A stretch of 64,000 nt of DNA from Tabrizicola sp. (GTDB lineage Bacteria > Pseudomonadota > Alphaproteobacteria > Rhodobacterales > Rhodobacteraceae). The translations under genes and the position numbers were made by a program. The notes beneath the pieces were generated by a model. That model did not search any database, was not told the origin of the DNA, and saw nothing but the letters and a program-made list of their open reading frames with translations. Location of the stretch: positions 122,727 through 186,726 of the forward strand of contig NZ_JAUXZE010000071.1 of NCBI RefSeq assembly GCF_030694085.1, in the 5' to 3' direction. How positions within the stretch are numbered: position 1 is the first letter of the stretch; each line of letters begins with the position of its first letter. This document shows, in pieces, positions 1 to 9,138 of this stretch.

Positions 1-2
1 AC

Positions 3-1163
3 CCGCTGATCCTGCTGGATGAAATCGACAAGATGGGTCAGGACTTCCGGGGCGACCCGGCGTCGGCGCTGCTTGAGGTGCTGGACCCCGAACAGAACAA
101 CACCTTCGTCGATCACTACCTGGAGGTGGAGTACGATCTGTCCAACGTGATGTTCATCACCACGTCGAACAGCTACAATATGCCGGGTCCCCTGCTTGAC
201 CGGATGGAGATCATTCCGCTGGCCGGCTACACCGAGGACGAAAAGCGCGAGATCGCGCGCGGGCACCTTCTGCCCAAGCAGATCGCTGCCAACGGCCTCA
301 AGAAGGGCGAGTTCAGCGTCAGCGATGACGCGCTGACCCATGTCATCCGCTACTACACCCGTGAGGCGGGTGTGCGGAACCTGGAGCGCGAGATCGCCAA
401 GCTGGCCCGGAAAGCCGTGACCGAGATCCTGAAGGGCAAGACCAAGAAGGTCGAGGTCGATCCCGCCAAGGTCGAGGAATTCCTGGGCGTGCAGCGGCAC
501 CGTTACGGCCTGGCTGAAAAGGAAGACCAGGTCGGCGTGGTCACGGGTCTGGCCTGGACCAGCGTCGGCGGCGATCTTCTGCAGATCGAGGCGCTGAAGC
601 TGCCGGGCAAGGGCCGGATGAAGACGACCGGGAAACTTGGCGACGTGATGAAGGAATCGATCGACGCGGCGGCGTCCTATGTCCGCTCGATCAGCCCGAA
701 GATCGGGGTGAAGCCGCCGAAGTTCGAGACGATGGACATCCACGTCCACGTGCCGGACGGGGCGACCCCGAAGGACGGGCCCTCGGCGGGCCTGGCGATG
801 GTGACCTCCATCGTGTCGGTCCTGACGGGGATTCCGGTTCGCAAGGACATTGCCATGACCGGCGAGGTTTCCCTGCGGGGCAATGCGATGCCGATCGGGG
901 GTCTGAAGGAGAAGCTCCTTGCGGCGCTTAGGGGCGGGATCAAGACGGTCTTCATCCCGGAGGAAAACGCCAAGGACCTGGCGGAGATTCCGGCGAATGT
1001 GAAGGAAGGCCTGACGATCATCCCCGTGACCCACGTCCGCGAGGTTCTGGCCCAGGCTCTGGTGCGCCAGCCCGAGCCTGTGGAATGGGACGAAGCGGCG
1101 GAAGAAGCCGCCGCCGCGGCAAGGGCGGCCTCGGCGACCCAGCCGGTGCAGACGGCGCATTGA
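3..1163 (+). CDS. lon: Lon ATP-dependent protease, 3' part
   Basis: This is the C-terminal part of the cytosolic ATP-dependent serine protease Lon, which degrades misfolded and short-lived regulatory proteins. The window opens inside the AAA+ domain: the first codons read [12 protein letters not shown], the Walker B region, followed by the sensor stretch with TTSN. The protease domain shows the catalytic serine in [10 protein letters not shown] and the lysine in [14 protein letters not shown]. The protein ends in an Ala/Glu-rich tail. The start lies outside the window. A strong intrinsic terminator follows, then an HU-like gene in the same direction, the usual lon-hup order in proteobacteria. 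Confidence 0.97.
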   Translation, partial: PLILLDEIDKMGQDFRGDPASALLEVLDPEQNNTFVDHYLEVEYDLSNVMFITTSNSYNMPGPLLDRMEIIPLAGYTEDEKREIARGHLLPKQIAANGLKKGEFSVSDDALTHVIRYYTREAGVRNLEREIAKLARKAVTEILKGKTKKVEVDPAKVEEFLGVQRHRYGLAEKEDQVGVVTGLAWTSVGGDLLQIEALKLPGKGRMKTTGKLGDVMKESIDAAASYVRSISPKIGVKPPKFETMDIHVHVPDGATPKDGPSAGLAMVTSIVSVLTGIPVRKDIAMTGEVSLRGNAMPIGGLKEKLLAALRGGIKTVFIPEENAKDLAEIPANVKEGLTIIPVTHVREVLAQALVRQPEPVEWDEAAEEAAAAARAASATQPVQTAH

Positions 1164-1182
1164 TCGGCAGTCCATGACTGGA

Positions 1183-1212
1183 AAGGCGCGCTTCGAAAGG
1201 AGCGCGCCTTTT
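1183..1212 (+). terminator. Intrinsic terminator of lon
   Basis: A perfect 10-bp stem (AAGGCGCGCT at 1183-1192 pairing with 1201-1210) has an 8-base loop and is followed by a short T run. It begins 20 bases after the lon stop codon and separates lon from the HU-like gene. Confidence 0.85.
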
Positions 1213-1296
1213 CGATTGGGACCATGCAAATCGGCTGGCTCTGTGCGTCGGGGCGGACTATCGTCCCGCCAACACTCCTGAACCAAAGAAGGCATC

Positions 1297-1707
1297 ATGG
1301 CTCCGCGCTCTCCCAAGGATCCCGAAACGGAAGCCGCCAAGCCGGCGCGACCCTCCAGGGCGGCAAAGGCCAAGCCTGCTGCCGGCGCCCCAGAAAAGCC
1401 GCCGCTGCGGGTCGTGGAGGCAGAATCCGTTCCGACACCTGGGGCGGACACTATCAAGCTGAAGGACCTGATCGATCAGGTAGCGCAGGCGACGGGTGGC
1501 AAGAAGGCCGACGTGAAGCCGGTGATCGAGGCGCTGCTGACCGCGATGGGCACCGCTTTGGCCACCGGCAAGTCGCTGGCAATTCCGCCGTTGGGAAAGC
1601 TGCGCGTGGTCAAGAACAAGGGCCCCGCGCTGACCCTGAAGCTGCGGCTGGCCGACGGTGCGAAGGCGGCCGGATTGGCTCTTGCGGATGACGGCGAGGA
1701 TGGCTAA
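1297..1707 (+). CDS. HU/IHF-family DNA-binding protein with Lys/Ala/Pro-rich N-terminal tail
   Basis: A 136-residue nucleoid-associated protein. Residues from about 50 onward resemble the HU fold, with a helical region (LKDLIDQVAQATGGKKADVK), then IPPLGKLRV and a basic beta-arm region. The first 45 residues are a disordered Ala/Pro/Lys-rich extension, which ordinary 90-residue HU lacks; such tails occur in some alphaproteobacterial HU relatives. The start is the ATG after AGAAGG. It lies directly downstream of lon and upstream of tRNA-Val. The family call is firm, but whether it is the main HU of the cell is not determined. Confidence 0.85.
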   Translation: MAPRSPKDPETEAAKPARPSRAAKAKPAAGAPEKPPLRVVEAESVPTPGADTIKLKDLIDQVAQATGGKKADVKPVIEALLTAMGTALATGKSLAIPPLGKLRVVKNKGPALTLKLRLADGAKAAGLALADDGEDG

Positions 1708-1733
1708 AAGCCGCCGCACCGAGTTTTGAATTC

Positions 1734-1808
1734 GGGCGATTAGCTCAGCGGTAGAGCGCTTCGTTCACATCGAAGATGTCAGCGGTTCAAATCCGTTATC
1801 GCCCACCA
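1734..1808 (+). tRNA. tRNA-Val (anticodon CAC)
   Basis: The cloverleaf is complete: acceptor GGGCGAT pairs with ATCGCCC, the D-stem is GCTC/GAGC, the anticodon stem CTTCG/CGAAG holds loop TTCACAT, and the T-arm is TTCAAAT. The discriminator is A and CCA is encoded. It reads GTG codons. A second valine tRNA (TAC) lies 1.3 kb downstream. Confidence 0.97.
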
Positions 1809-1817
1809 TCCCTACCC

Positions 1818-1844
1818 AAGGCGCGCCCCGACTGGCGCGCCTTT
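1818..1844 (+). terminator. Terminator after tRNA-Val(CAC)
   Basis: A perfect 10-bp stem (AAGGCGCGCC, 1818-1827, pairing with 1834-1843) encloses the six-base loop CCGACT and is followed by TTT. It lies 10 bases after the tRNA and also faces the convergent membrane-protein gene. Confidence 0.8.
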
Positions 1845-1886
1845 GACATTTCGGGGCCAATCGAACGGTCGCCGAGCGGGTTCGGC

Positions 1887-2342
1887 TCAGGTCAGTATGC
1901 CCTGTCCGCGCGCGTGCCGCGCCAGCCACAGCAAGGCAGCGGCGATCAGGACCACGATGCTCAGGACGACGACTTGCGGGGTTCCAAGTGCTGCGAACAC
2001 ACCGTGGACAATGTCACCAAGGTACAGCGCGATGTATCCTGCCAGGGATGCGGCGAAGACCGGAACGGCTGACGCCTTCCGAACCAGAAGCAGCCCGCAG
2101 CCCAGGGCCCCACCGAAGACTCCAATGGCGAAGACCACGGTCATCCACGCCGGATAACCCAGCATCACCGCGGCCTGGTCAGCCGTCAGGCCTTGCGCCT
2201 GAAGGCTTTCCGGCGTCGCCGAAAGTGATCCGATGAACTGCACCGCGCCAAACAGGTTCCACGCCAGACCAAGTCCGGCTGCCGCCCAAAACCAGAGCGC
2301 AGGTCGTCCGGCAGATTTCTCCAGTGCGATTTCACTGCTCAT
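1887..2342 (-). CDS. Four-helix integral membrane protein of unknown function
   Basis: A 151-residue protein with four predicted hydrophobic segments (about 15-36, 65-88, 93-115 and 122-142) and short polar loops, and no cytosolic domain. No catalytic motif is visible and I do not recognise a named family beyond small bacterial membrane proteins. It is transcribed divergently from a TetR-type regulator starting 90 bases away, and a perfect palindrome lies between the two starts. This suggests it is the regulator's main target, perhaps a stress or small-molecule response protein, but that role is inferred only from position. Confidence 0.75.
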   Translation of the reverse strand: MSSEIALEKSAGRPALWFWAAAGLGLAWNLFGAVQFIGSLSATPESLQAQGLTADQAAVMLGYPAWMTVVFAIGVFGGALGCGLLLVRKASAVPVFAASLAGYIALYLGDIVHGVFAALGTPQVVVLSIVVLIAAALLWLARHARGQGILT

Positions 2343-2397
2343 CCCTGCGGCTCCTTGTTGAAGGTGGTTGATCGCGCCTAGGTTTGTACATACTCAG

Positions 2398-2421
2398 TTA
2401 TGATTGCGATTGCAATCATAA
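2398..2421. promoter_or_regulatory. Probable TetR operator palindrome
   Basis: TTATGATTGC, four bases (GATT), then GCAATCATAA form a perfect 10-bp inverted repeat. It sits between the divergent membrane-protein gene (start 2342) and the TetR gene (start 2432), where TetR-family repressors usually bind. It ends 10 bases before the regulator's ATG, so it also covers the leader. The assignment is inferred from symmetry and position. Confidence 0.7.
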
Positions 2422-2431
2422 ATTCCGGGAG

Positions 2432-3046
2432 ATGCCAGACGTGGTCAAGGTGACAAAGGAGGCGGCACAACAGAACCATCAGGACCTGGTGCGGGCAACC
2501 GGCCAGATGATGCGGGCGCAGGGAGTTTCGGTGGCAACAGTCGCGAACATCGCAGCGCACGCGGGTCTGACACACGGAGCGATCTACCGGCACTTCTCCT
2601 CGAAGGACGACCTGGCAGCAGCCGCGATCAGCGCCGATTTCGACACCATTGTCGCGCTTGTGAACCGGATCGGCGCAGAGGGCGGCAGTCTTGCGGACTA
2701 CTTTCGCGCCTATCTTGCAGCCGACCACCGTGACCATTTCGTCTGGGGCTGCCCGGTGGCGCCGCTGGCCGCCGAGATCGGCCGCACCGTGCAGCCCGTC
2801 AAGGCCGCCTTTGCCGAAGGTCTGGCACGGAATCTGGCGGCCATTGCGGCCCTCTCGGGTATAACGGACGAGGCCGAGGCCCGCAGCTACGCCATCAGCG
2901 CCCTTGCGACGCTGTCCGGGGCTATGGCGATGGCACGGGCGACGCGCGGCTGCGAACCGGAAACTTCGCAGCAGATCCTGGAAGAGACGCTGCGAACCCT
3001 GCTTGCGGACCCCCGGATTGCAGGACGCGCCCAGGTGACATCCTGA
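2432..3046 (+). CDS. TetR/AcrR-family transcriptional regulator
   Basis: A 204-residue one-component regulator. The N-terminal helix-turn-helix includes VATVANIAAHAGLTHGAIYRH, the TetR signature, followed by FSSKDDL. The C-terminal ligand domain is helical with Cys in FVWGCPVAP. The start chosen is the ATG at 2432, preceded by GGGAG. An upstream TTG in frame would place the coding region across the operator palindrome and is less likely. Divergent from the membrane protein at 1887-2342, which it probably represses along with itself. The ligand is unknown. Confidence 0.88.
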   Translation: MPDVVKVTKEAAQQNHQDLVRATGQMMRAQGVSVATVANIAAHAGLTHGAIYRHFSSKDDLAAAAISADFDTIVALVNRIGAEGGSLADYFRAYLAADHRDHFVWGCPVAPLAAEIGRTVQPVKAAFAEGLARNLAAIAALSGITDEAEARSYAISALATLSGAMAMARATRGCEPETSQQILEETLRTLLADPRIAGRAQVTS

Positions 3047-3093
3047 CCCGGCTTGCCAGTCGTGTCTGTGCCGGGTAAAGCCTTGGGCCAGGC

Positions 3094-3169
3094 GGGCGGT
3101 TAGCTCAGTTGGTAGAGCGTCTCGTTTACACCGAGAATGTCGGGGGTTCGAGTCCCTCACCGCCCACCA
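3094..3169 (+). tRNA. tRNA-Val (anticodon TAC)
   Basis: Acceptor GGGCGGT pairs with ACCGCCC. The D-arm is normal, the anticodon stem TCTCG/CGAGA holds loop TTTACAC, and the T-loop is TTCGAGT. The discriminator is A and CCA is encoded. It reads GTA and, by wobble, other GTN codons. No clear terminator follows. Confidence 0.97.
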
Positions 3170-3294
3170 TCCCCGTATTTCCCGCGACAACGCCTGCGGT
3201 TTGGCCGATGATGTGGGATGACCGGCGGCCTTGACCCGGATCAAGGCCCGCCCTTTGTGCAACCTTTAGGCTTCCCGTCCGAAAGGACTTGCCG

Positions 3295-4011
3295 ATGCCT
3301 GACACCAGCGACATCGTCTTCCGCGCGACGGGCCTGACCAAGGTCTATCGCACCGGCGCGCTGGAGGTCCACGCGCTGCGCGGCATCGACTTCCAGGCGC
3401 GGAAGGGTGAGTTTATCGTCATTCTGGGTCCCTCGGGGTCGGGGAAATCGACCTTCCTGAACATCGTCGGAGGGCTGGACCGCGCCAGCGGGGGGGAGGT
3501 CTGGTTCGAAGACCACCAGCTGACCGCATTGGACGAGGGCCAGTTGACCCAATACCGGCGCGACCATGTGGGCTTTGTCTTCCAGTTCTACAACCTCGTT
3601 CCCAGCCTGACCGCGCGCGAGAACGTTCAGCTGGTGACCGAGATCGCCCGCCATCCGATGCGCGCCGAGGATGCCCTGGCCCTGGTCGGCCTGCAGGACC
3701 GGGCGAACCACTTTCCGGCGCAGCTTTCCGGGGGTGAGCAGCAGCGCGTCGCGATTGCCCGCGCCATCGCCAAGAATCCCGAGGTCCTGCTGTGCGATGA
3801 ACCCACCGGGGCCCTGGACAGCACCACGGGGATCAAGGTGCTGGAGGCACTGACCCAGGTGAACCGGGTTGTGGGCGCGACCACGCTGGTCATCACGCAT
3901 AACGCCGCCATCCGCGACATCGCCGACCGGGTGATCCGCTTTGCCGATGGCCGGATCGTCGAGGAAACCGTCAACGCCACCAAGAAGCAGCCCGCGGAGG
4001 TCGTGTGGTGA
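3295..4011 (+). CDS. ABC transporter ATP-binding protein, MacB/LolD type
   Basis: A 238-residue cytosolic ATPase with Walker [10 protein letters not shown] (about 45-53), signature [14 protein letters not shown], Walker [13 protein letters not shown] and the switch histidine in VITHN. The sequence matches the MacB/LolD/FtsE group, which works with FtsX-type permeases in mechanotransmission rather than simple transport. The ATG at 3295 has AAAGGA seven bases upstream; the TTG two codons earlier is less likely. Its stop overlaps the permease start (GTGA), so the two are translationally coupled. With the downstream HlyD-type adaptor it forms an export or envelope-remodelling system with unknown cargo. 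Confidence 0.93.
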   Translation: MPDTSDIVFRATGLTKVYRTGALEVHALRGIDFQARKGEFIVILGPSGSGKSTFLNIVGGLDRASGGEVWFEDHQLTALDEGQLTQYRRDHVGFVFQFYNLVPSLTARENVQLVTEIARHPMRAEDALALVGLQDRANHFPAQLSGGEQQRVAIARAIAKNPEVLLCDEPTGALDSTTGIKVLEALTQVNRVVGATTLVITHNAAIRDIADRVIRFADGRIVEETVNATKKQPAEVVW

Positions 4012-6365
4012 TTTCTCCCCTCCGGCGAAAGGTCCTGCGTGACCTTGGCCGTCTCTGGGCGCAGGTGCTGGCGATTGCGCTGGTGCTTGCGGCGGGGGTT
4101 GCGACGCTGATCCTGGGGAACGGAGCGTATGCTTCGCTGTTCGAGACGCGGGCACGCTATTACGAGGAGAACCGCTTCGCCGATGTTTTCGCCGACGTGA
4201 CCCGTGCGCCAAGGGCGCTTCTGGGCGAGGTGGCCGACATCGAGGGCGTGCTGGACGCCGAGGCGCGGATCGTGAAGCTGGGCCTTCTGGATCTGCCCGG
4301 AATGGTGGAGCCGGGGTCGGTCCTTTTCGTCTCGCTGCCGGAAAACGGTGGGCTGAACCGGCTTTACCTGCGCCTTGGGCGTCTGCCCGACCCGCTATCG
4401 GCCAACGAGATCGTGGTCAGCGACGGGTTCTCCGCCGCACATAGGCTGGGGCCGGGCGACCGCCTTCCGGTCCTGATGAACGGCAAGCGGCGCGAGCTTC
4501 TGATCACTGGCGTCGCCCTTTCACCCGAGTTCATCTATGCGCTTGGCCCCGGCCAGATGATGCCCGACCCGCGCAGGTTCGGGGTGGTCTGGACCCCGCG
4601 CGCCGGTCTGGAGGCGGCGTATGATCTTGAGGGGGCGTTTTCCAATCTGGTCCTGAAGCTGGCACCCGGCGCCAATCCCGACCGGGTGATCGAAGCTCTG
4701 GACCGGCTGACCGAACGCTATGGCGGGGTCGGGGCGACTGGGCGCGCTGACCAGATCAGCCACGCCTTCCTGGACGCCGAACTGAAGCAGCTTTGGGCGA
4801 TGGTCCGGGTGCTGCCGCCGATCTTTCTTCTGGTGGCCGCGATGCTGGTGAACATGACGCTGTCGCGACTGATCACCCTGGAACGCGAACAGATCGGGCT
4901 TTTGAAGGCCATCGGCTACACCTCGCGAGCCGTGGCGCAGCACTATGTCGAGTTCGTCGTCCTGATCGCAGTGGCGGGCATCGGGATCGGCTTTGCCGCC
5001 GGGGCCTGGCTGGGGTCGGAACTGGCGCAGATGTATGCGCGGTTCTTTACCTTTCCCTATCTTGTCTTCACCCGCGACCCGGGTCTTTACGGTCTGGCCG
5101 CCGTGATCACTCTGGCCGCGGCAATTGCAGGGGCGCTTTACGCGGTTCGGTCGGTCCTGAAGCTGCCCCCCGCCGTCGCAATGGCCCCCCCGTCGCCCGC
5201 CGTCTACCGCGAGCGTGGGGCCTGGGTCCGGCGCTTCTTGAAGCTGCCCCAGACCGGGGTGATGGTCGTCCGACACCTGATGCGCTGGCCCTATCGCACG
5301 GCCAGTTCGACCCTGGGTGTGGCGATGGCGGTGGCGATCCTGGTGGCATCGCTGTGGTCGTTCGGGTCGATTGACCGGATGATTGACGTCACCTTCTTCC
5401 GGGCCGAGCGTCACGATGCCCAGATCGTCTTCGGCACGCCCGAACCTCTTGGGGCCGCCTTTGCCGCCCGAGGTCTGCCGGGCGTCATGGTGGCCGAGCC
5501 GTTCCGCCAGGTTGCGGCCAAGATCAGCCACCTGGGACGCGAGAAGACGCTTGCGATCATGGGTCGGCCCACCGAGCCGCGTCTGTCGCGCGTGCTTGAC
5601 CCGGACTTGCGCCCGATGCCGATGCCCGAGGCCGGGCTGATCCTGTCCGAAGCTCTTGCCGATGCCCTGCAGGTCCGCCCCGGCGACCGCGTCACAATCG
5701 AGATGCAGGAGGGCCGCCGCGCCACCTTCACCCTGCAGGTCAGCGGGTTGTCCGTCGGCTATGTTGGCCTGGGTGCCGCGATGGAGATCGGGGCGCTGAA
5801 CCGGCTGATGGGCGAGGGGGCGCTGATCTCGGGCGTCAGCCTGATGATCGACGATGCCCGCACCGCCGAATTCTATGCCGCCGCCCGGACCACTCCGAAG
5901 ACCGAGTTGATCAGCGTCACCAGCCTGATGCTGAGCCGTTTCCGCGAGACGCTGGCCGAGAACATCACCGTGATGGTGACCGTCTATGTCGTGCTTGCGG
6001 GGATCATCGCCATCGGCGTCGTCTACAACTTCTCGCGTATCTCGCTGTCCGAGCAAGGCCGCGAACTGGCCAGCCTGAGGGTCTTGGGCTTCACCAATGC
6101 CGAGGTCTCGGGTGTTCTGTTCGGCGAACTTGGCACCGTGGTCCTGCTGGCGCAGCCCCTGGGCTGGCTGATCGGCTACGGAATCGCCGCGGCGATGGCG
6201 GCGGCCTTTTCCTCGGACCTTTACCGCGTGCCCTTTGTCGTCCAGCGCGATGTCTATGCCATCGCCAGCCTTGTCGTCTGTGCTGCCGCTCTGGTGTCGG
6301 CTTGGGCGATCCGGGGCCGCATCAACAATCTCGACATGATCGAAGTCCTGAAGACACGGGAGTAG
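4008..6365 (+). CDS. FtsX-type ABC transporter permease (duplicated)
   Basis: About 785 residues. A first transmembrane helix (about 20-40) is followed by a periplasmic domain, then three helices around 260-380, then the same layout repeated: a helix near 430, a periplasmic domain, and three C-terminal helices. This is the double FtsX/MacB-core arrangement. The start is GTG 4008 within GTGA overlapping the ATPase stop, seven bases after GGAGG; GTG 4005 is an alternative. The adaptor gene follows three bases after the stop. The partners point to an ATPase-permease-adaptor exporter like MacAB or DevBCA, with no outer-membrane channel gene here. Substrate unknown. Confidence 0.9.
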   Translation: MISPLRRKVLRDLGRLWAQVLAIALVLAAGVATLILGNGAYASLFETRARYYEENRFADVFADVTRAPRALLGEVADIEGVLDAEARIVKLGLLDLPGMVEPGSVLFVSLPENGGLNRLYLRLGRLPDPLSANEIVVSDGFSAAHRLGPGDRLPVLMNGKRRELLITGVALSPEFIYALGPGQMMPDPRRFGVVWTPRAGLEAAYDLEGAFSNLVLKLAPGANPDRVIEALDRLTERYGGVGATGRADQISHAFLDAELKQLWAMVRVLPPIFLLVAAMLVNMTLSRLITLEREQIGLLKAIGYTSRAVAQHYVEFVVLIAVAGIGIGFAAGAWLGSELAQMYARFFTFPYLVFTRDPGLYGLAAVITLAAAIAGALYAVRSVLKLPPAVAMAPPSPAVYRERGAWVRRFLKLPQTGVMVVRHLMRWPYRTASSTLGVAMAVAILVASLWSFGSIDRMIDVTFFRAERHDAQIVFGTPEPLGAAFAARGLPGVMVAEPFRQVAAKISHLGREKTLAIMGRPTEPRLSRVLDPDLRPMPMPEAGLILSEALADALQVRPGDRVTIEMQEGRRATFTLQVSGLSVGYVGLGAAMEIGALNRLMGEGALISGVSLMIDDARTAEFYAAARTTPKTELISVTSLMLSRFRETLAENITVMVTVYVVLAGIIAIGVVYNFSRISLSEQGRELASLRVLGFTNAEVSGVLFGELGTVVLLAQPLGWLIGYGIAAAMAAAFSSDLYRVPFVVQRDVYAIASLVVCAAALVSAWAIRGRINNLDMIEVLKTRE

Positions 6366-6368
6366 CCA

Positions 6369-7553
6369 ATGCGCCGCCTGATCCCCATCGCCGCTGTCCT
6401 GGCCCTGCTGGCCTTCCTGGTCTGGGCCTTTCTGCCGCGCCCCGTCGAAGTGGAATTGGCCGAAGTTGCGCCGCGCCCGCTGGAAGTCGTGGTCGAGGAG
6501 GAGGGCGAGGCCCGCATCCGTGAGGTCTTTACTGTCTCGGCCACCATCGCGGGCAAGCTGCAACGCATCGGCCTGCACGCCGGGGACGAGGTGACCGAGG
6601 GACAGGCGGTGGCCAGCATTGGCCCGGCGGCCCCGGTGCTGTTGGACAGCCGGTCGCGCGCGGTGGCCGAGGCGGCGGCGGCGGCAGCGCAGGCCGCGAC
6701 AGACCTTGCCCGTGCACAGCTTGCCCAGGCCGAAGCCCAGCATGATTTCGCAGCCAGCGAGGCGAACCGCGCCATTGCCCTGTTCCAGAAAGGCGCGATG
6801 TCCGCCCGTGCCCACGACAATGCGATCCGCGAACAGAAGACGGCGGAAGCCGCGGTCTCCAGTGCTTTGGCGAACCTTGCGGTGCGCGAAAAGGAACTGG
6901 AAAGCGCGCTGGCCATGTTGCGACCGGATGCTCCGGGCAACGGGTCGTCCTGCTGCGTGGACATTCTTGCGCCGGTGTCGGGCAAGGTCCTGCGGGTCCT
7001 GACCGAAAGCGAGCAGGTGGTGCAGTCCGGCACGCCGATCCTGGAACTGGGCGACCCCGGCAACCTTGAGATCGTGGTCGACCTTCTGTCGCGCGACGCC
7101 GTGCGGGTGGCCGAAGGTGCGGAAGCCACGGTTTCGGGCTGGGGCGGTCCCCTGGTCGCGGCGGTGGTGGAGCGGGTGGAACCTTCGGCGGTCACTCGCG
7201 TCTCGGCACTGGGGATCGACGAGCAGCGGGTGAAGGTGGTGCTGGGCCTGACCGGCGCGCCCGAGGACTGGCGGGCGCTTGGCCACGGCTTCCGGGTCAT
7301 CGCGCGGATTGCGCTGTGGCGCGAGGACGGGGTGCTGACCATTCCGGTGGGTGCCCTCTTCCGCGACGGGCCGGACTGGGCGACCTACGTCGTCCGCGAC
7401 GGCCGCGCCCAGGTGCAGCGCATAACCCTGGGTGAGCGGAACGAGGATTACGCACAGGTGCTGGACGGGCTGGCAGCCGGTGACCGGGTGATCCTGCATC
7501 CGTCCGATCTGGTGATGGCCGGGGTCAGCGTTGCGCCCCTGCCCAAGCAGTAG
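6369..7553 (+). CDS. HlyD/MacA-type periplasmic adaptor of the ABC exporter
   Basis: A 394-residue protein with an N-terminal membrane anchor (about 5-22), a biotinyl-lipoyl-like half (GKLQRIGLHAGDEVTEGQAV), an Ala-rich coiled coil (about 95-185) and the second lipoyl half (ILAPVSGKVLRV), then a beta-barrel domain. This is the membrane fusion protein that links an inner-membrane permease to an outer-membrane channel. Third gene of the 3295-7553 operon. Its stop codon is directly next to the stop of the convergent kinase gene, with no space for a terminator between them. Confidence 0.9.
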   Translation: MRRLIPIAAVLALLAFLVWAFLPRPVEVELAEVAPRPLEVVVEEEGEARIREVFTVSATIAGKLQRIGLHAGDEVTEGQAVASIGPAAPVLLDSRSRAVAEAAAAAAQAATDLARAQLAQAEAQHDFAASEANRAIALFQKGAMSARAHDNAIREQKTAEAAVSSALANLAVREKELESALAMLRPDAPGNGSSCCVDILAPVSGKVLRVLTESEQVVQSGTPILELGDPGNLEIVVDLLSRDAVRVAEGAEATVSGWGGPLVAAVVERVEPSAVTRVSALGIDEQRVKVVLGLTGAPEDWRALGHGFRVIARIALWREDGVLTIPVGALFRDGPDWATYVVRDGRAQVQRITLGERNEDYAQVLDGLAAGDRVILHPSDLVMAGVSVAPLPKQ

Positions 7554-8687
7554 TCAAAGCCGCGACCACAGCGCGGCAAGGCCCGCGACCACGAACACCG
7601 CGCCCGCGCCGATCATGTAGCCCATGTAGTCCTGCCAAAGGCCGCCCCGGCGCGCAGGGACATGATGGGTCAGTGGGCGGGTCTGCGGTTTTGGCGCCTC
7701 GTCGGTCAGGGCGGAGGGCAGGGTGCTGCCCTCCTCGACAATGCGAATCCAGTCCAGCCAGTCGCCCGCCGACTGGATGCGGTCGCGCGGCATGACGCGG
7801 ACGGCCTTGTCGATGGAGTCCAAGAACCCCTTGGGGTACCCCTCATACCGTCCGGCCAGGGGCACGTAGGGGTCGGCCTCGCCCTCGGCCACGCGGGCCA
7901 GGCGGCGCTGGCTTTCGGGCGGCGCCTGGCCGGTGATGACGTGGTAGAAGGTCGCGCCCAGCGAATAGAGGTCGCTGGCCGGGCTTTGCTCGGCCCCGGT
8001 CAGGTAAAACTCCTGCGGCGAGTAGCCTTCCTTGATCACGCGGCGCCCGGTCAGGACCCGGGTCGCGCGGGCGACCTGTTCGCTGGCCGCGCCGAAGTCG
8101 ATCAGGATCGGATTGCCGGCCTTGTCGACCAGGATGTTGTCGGGCGAGATGTCGCGGTGCAGGATGCCGACCTGATGGATGAACTCGACCGCCGAAAGCA
8201 TCTTCTTCAGCATCGCGATGACCTGGTCGGGCGTGAAGGCCCGGTCGGTGGAATTCAGGATGTCATGCAGGTCGCGCCCGTCGATATAGTCGATCGCCAT
8301 ATAGGCGGTGTCGTTATCCTCGAACACCTGATGGACGCCGACGATGTTCGGATGCACCAACCGCGCCAGGCTTTTCGCCTCGGCCAGGAAGCTGTCGACA
8401 AAGCCGCGGAAGTCGCTTTGGTGCTTGCGCGACCGCGCGCGCACGAAACTGGTCGACCGGCGGCACAGCGTGTTCGGGAAACATTCCTTGATCACGACAG
8501 TCCGGTCCAGGCTGTCCTTGGCCAGATAGGTGATCCCGAATCCGCCGCTGTTGAGAAAGCCGATGATCGTGTAGTGCCCGCCCAGAAGCTGGGTCCCCGG
8601 CTTCAGATCATCGGCGAACGCGTCAGGATCGACGCGGCCCAACTCGGCCTCGAGCTGATTGCTGATCTGTGTCGGGCTCTGCGTCAC
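7554..8687 (-). CDS. Membrane-anchored Ser/Thr protein kinase
   Basis: 377 residues with a complete Hanks-type kinase domain: the glycine-rich loop region GGFGITYLAKD, catalytic lysine in VIKECFP, catalytic loop HRDISPDNILVD and DFG in LIDFGAAS. After a linker, a C-terminal hydrophobic segment (about 355-374) anchors it with the kinase domain in the cytosol. The GITYLAKD/VIKECFP pattern is typical of a proteobacterial group often found with type VI secretion or phosphatase genes, but no such partner is present. Start is GTG, overlapped by the stop of a possible 10-codon leader. Confidence 0.9.
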   Translation of the reverse strand: MTQSPTQISNQLEAELGRVDPDAFADDLKPGTQLLGGHYTIIGFLNSGGFGITYLAKDSLDRTVVIKECFPNTLCRRSTSFVRARSRKHQSDFRGFVDSFLAEAKSLARLVHPNIVGVHQVFEDNDTAYMAIDYIDGRDLHDILNSTDRAFTPDQVIAMLKKMLSAVEFIHQVGILHRDISPDNILVDKAGNPILIDFGAASEQVARATRVLTGRRVIKEGYSPQEFYLTGAEQSPASDLYSLGATFYHVITGQAPPESQRRLARVAEGEADPYVPLAGRYEGYPKGFLDSIDKAVRVMPRDRIQSAGDWLDWIRIVEEGSTLPSALTDEAPKPQTRPLTHHVPARRGGLWQDYMGYMIGAGAVFVVAGLAALWSRL

Positions 8688-9138
8688 TTGTCATTCCCAA
8701 AAGTCTGGTCACTCATCACTCTCTGGCGGCAGAGCGGTGCCGCGCGCCAGTATCCCCGAACAAGCTTTCCCTTGGGTAAATCGCCTCAGACTGCGCCCCG
8801 CAAAGACCTGCCCGTGCATCATTCTACGCAATCCGCCCTTTGCCGCGCAAACCTGCAACGCAGGGATTCATCTGCGCAAATGCGCACATTGCGGTATTCA
8901 CACCTGGGCATCAGTTTAGGATAACATGTAATGCATTGATATTTAGTGATAAAAGGAGCTGCCGAGTATCTTCCTTGGGTGCTTGCAGCATGGCCCAGTG
9001 TGACAAAATCGTCAGCGATCCCAGAGGGATGCGCCGCTATCCTGCCTTAATGTCGTCTGTGGCGCGCAGAAAGTGTCAGATGCACAACCTGGGGGTGCAA
9101 TCGTTTTCCGGCTGGTCTTTACAAAGCGATTCGATTTT
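8688..9138. other. 451-base intergenic region without a recognisable gene
   Basis: This stretch is between the upstream end of the kinase gene and the 3' end of the CRTAC1 gene. It is less GC-rich than its surroundings, especially 8930-8960, and could hold the kinase promoter. On the minus strand, 8684-8716 could encode MSDQTFGNDK, whose TGA overlaps the kinase GTG. I see no tRNA, clear hairpin terminator or protein-family match. Confidence 0.5.

Noticed and set aside
4521..7499. A 992-codon open frame on the minus strand opposite the permease and adaptor genes
   Set aside because: It is rich in His, Gln, Asp and Arg with no domain, and exists because GC-rich codons in the real genes leave few stops on the other strand. 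The plus-strand genes have clear families.
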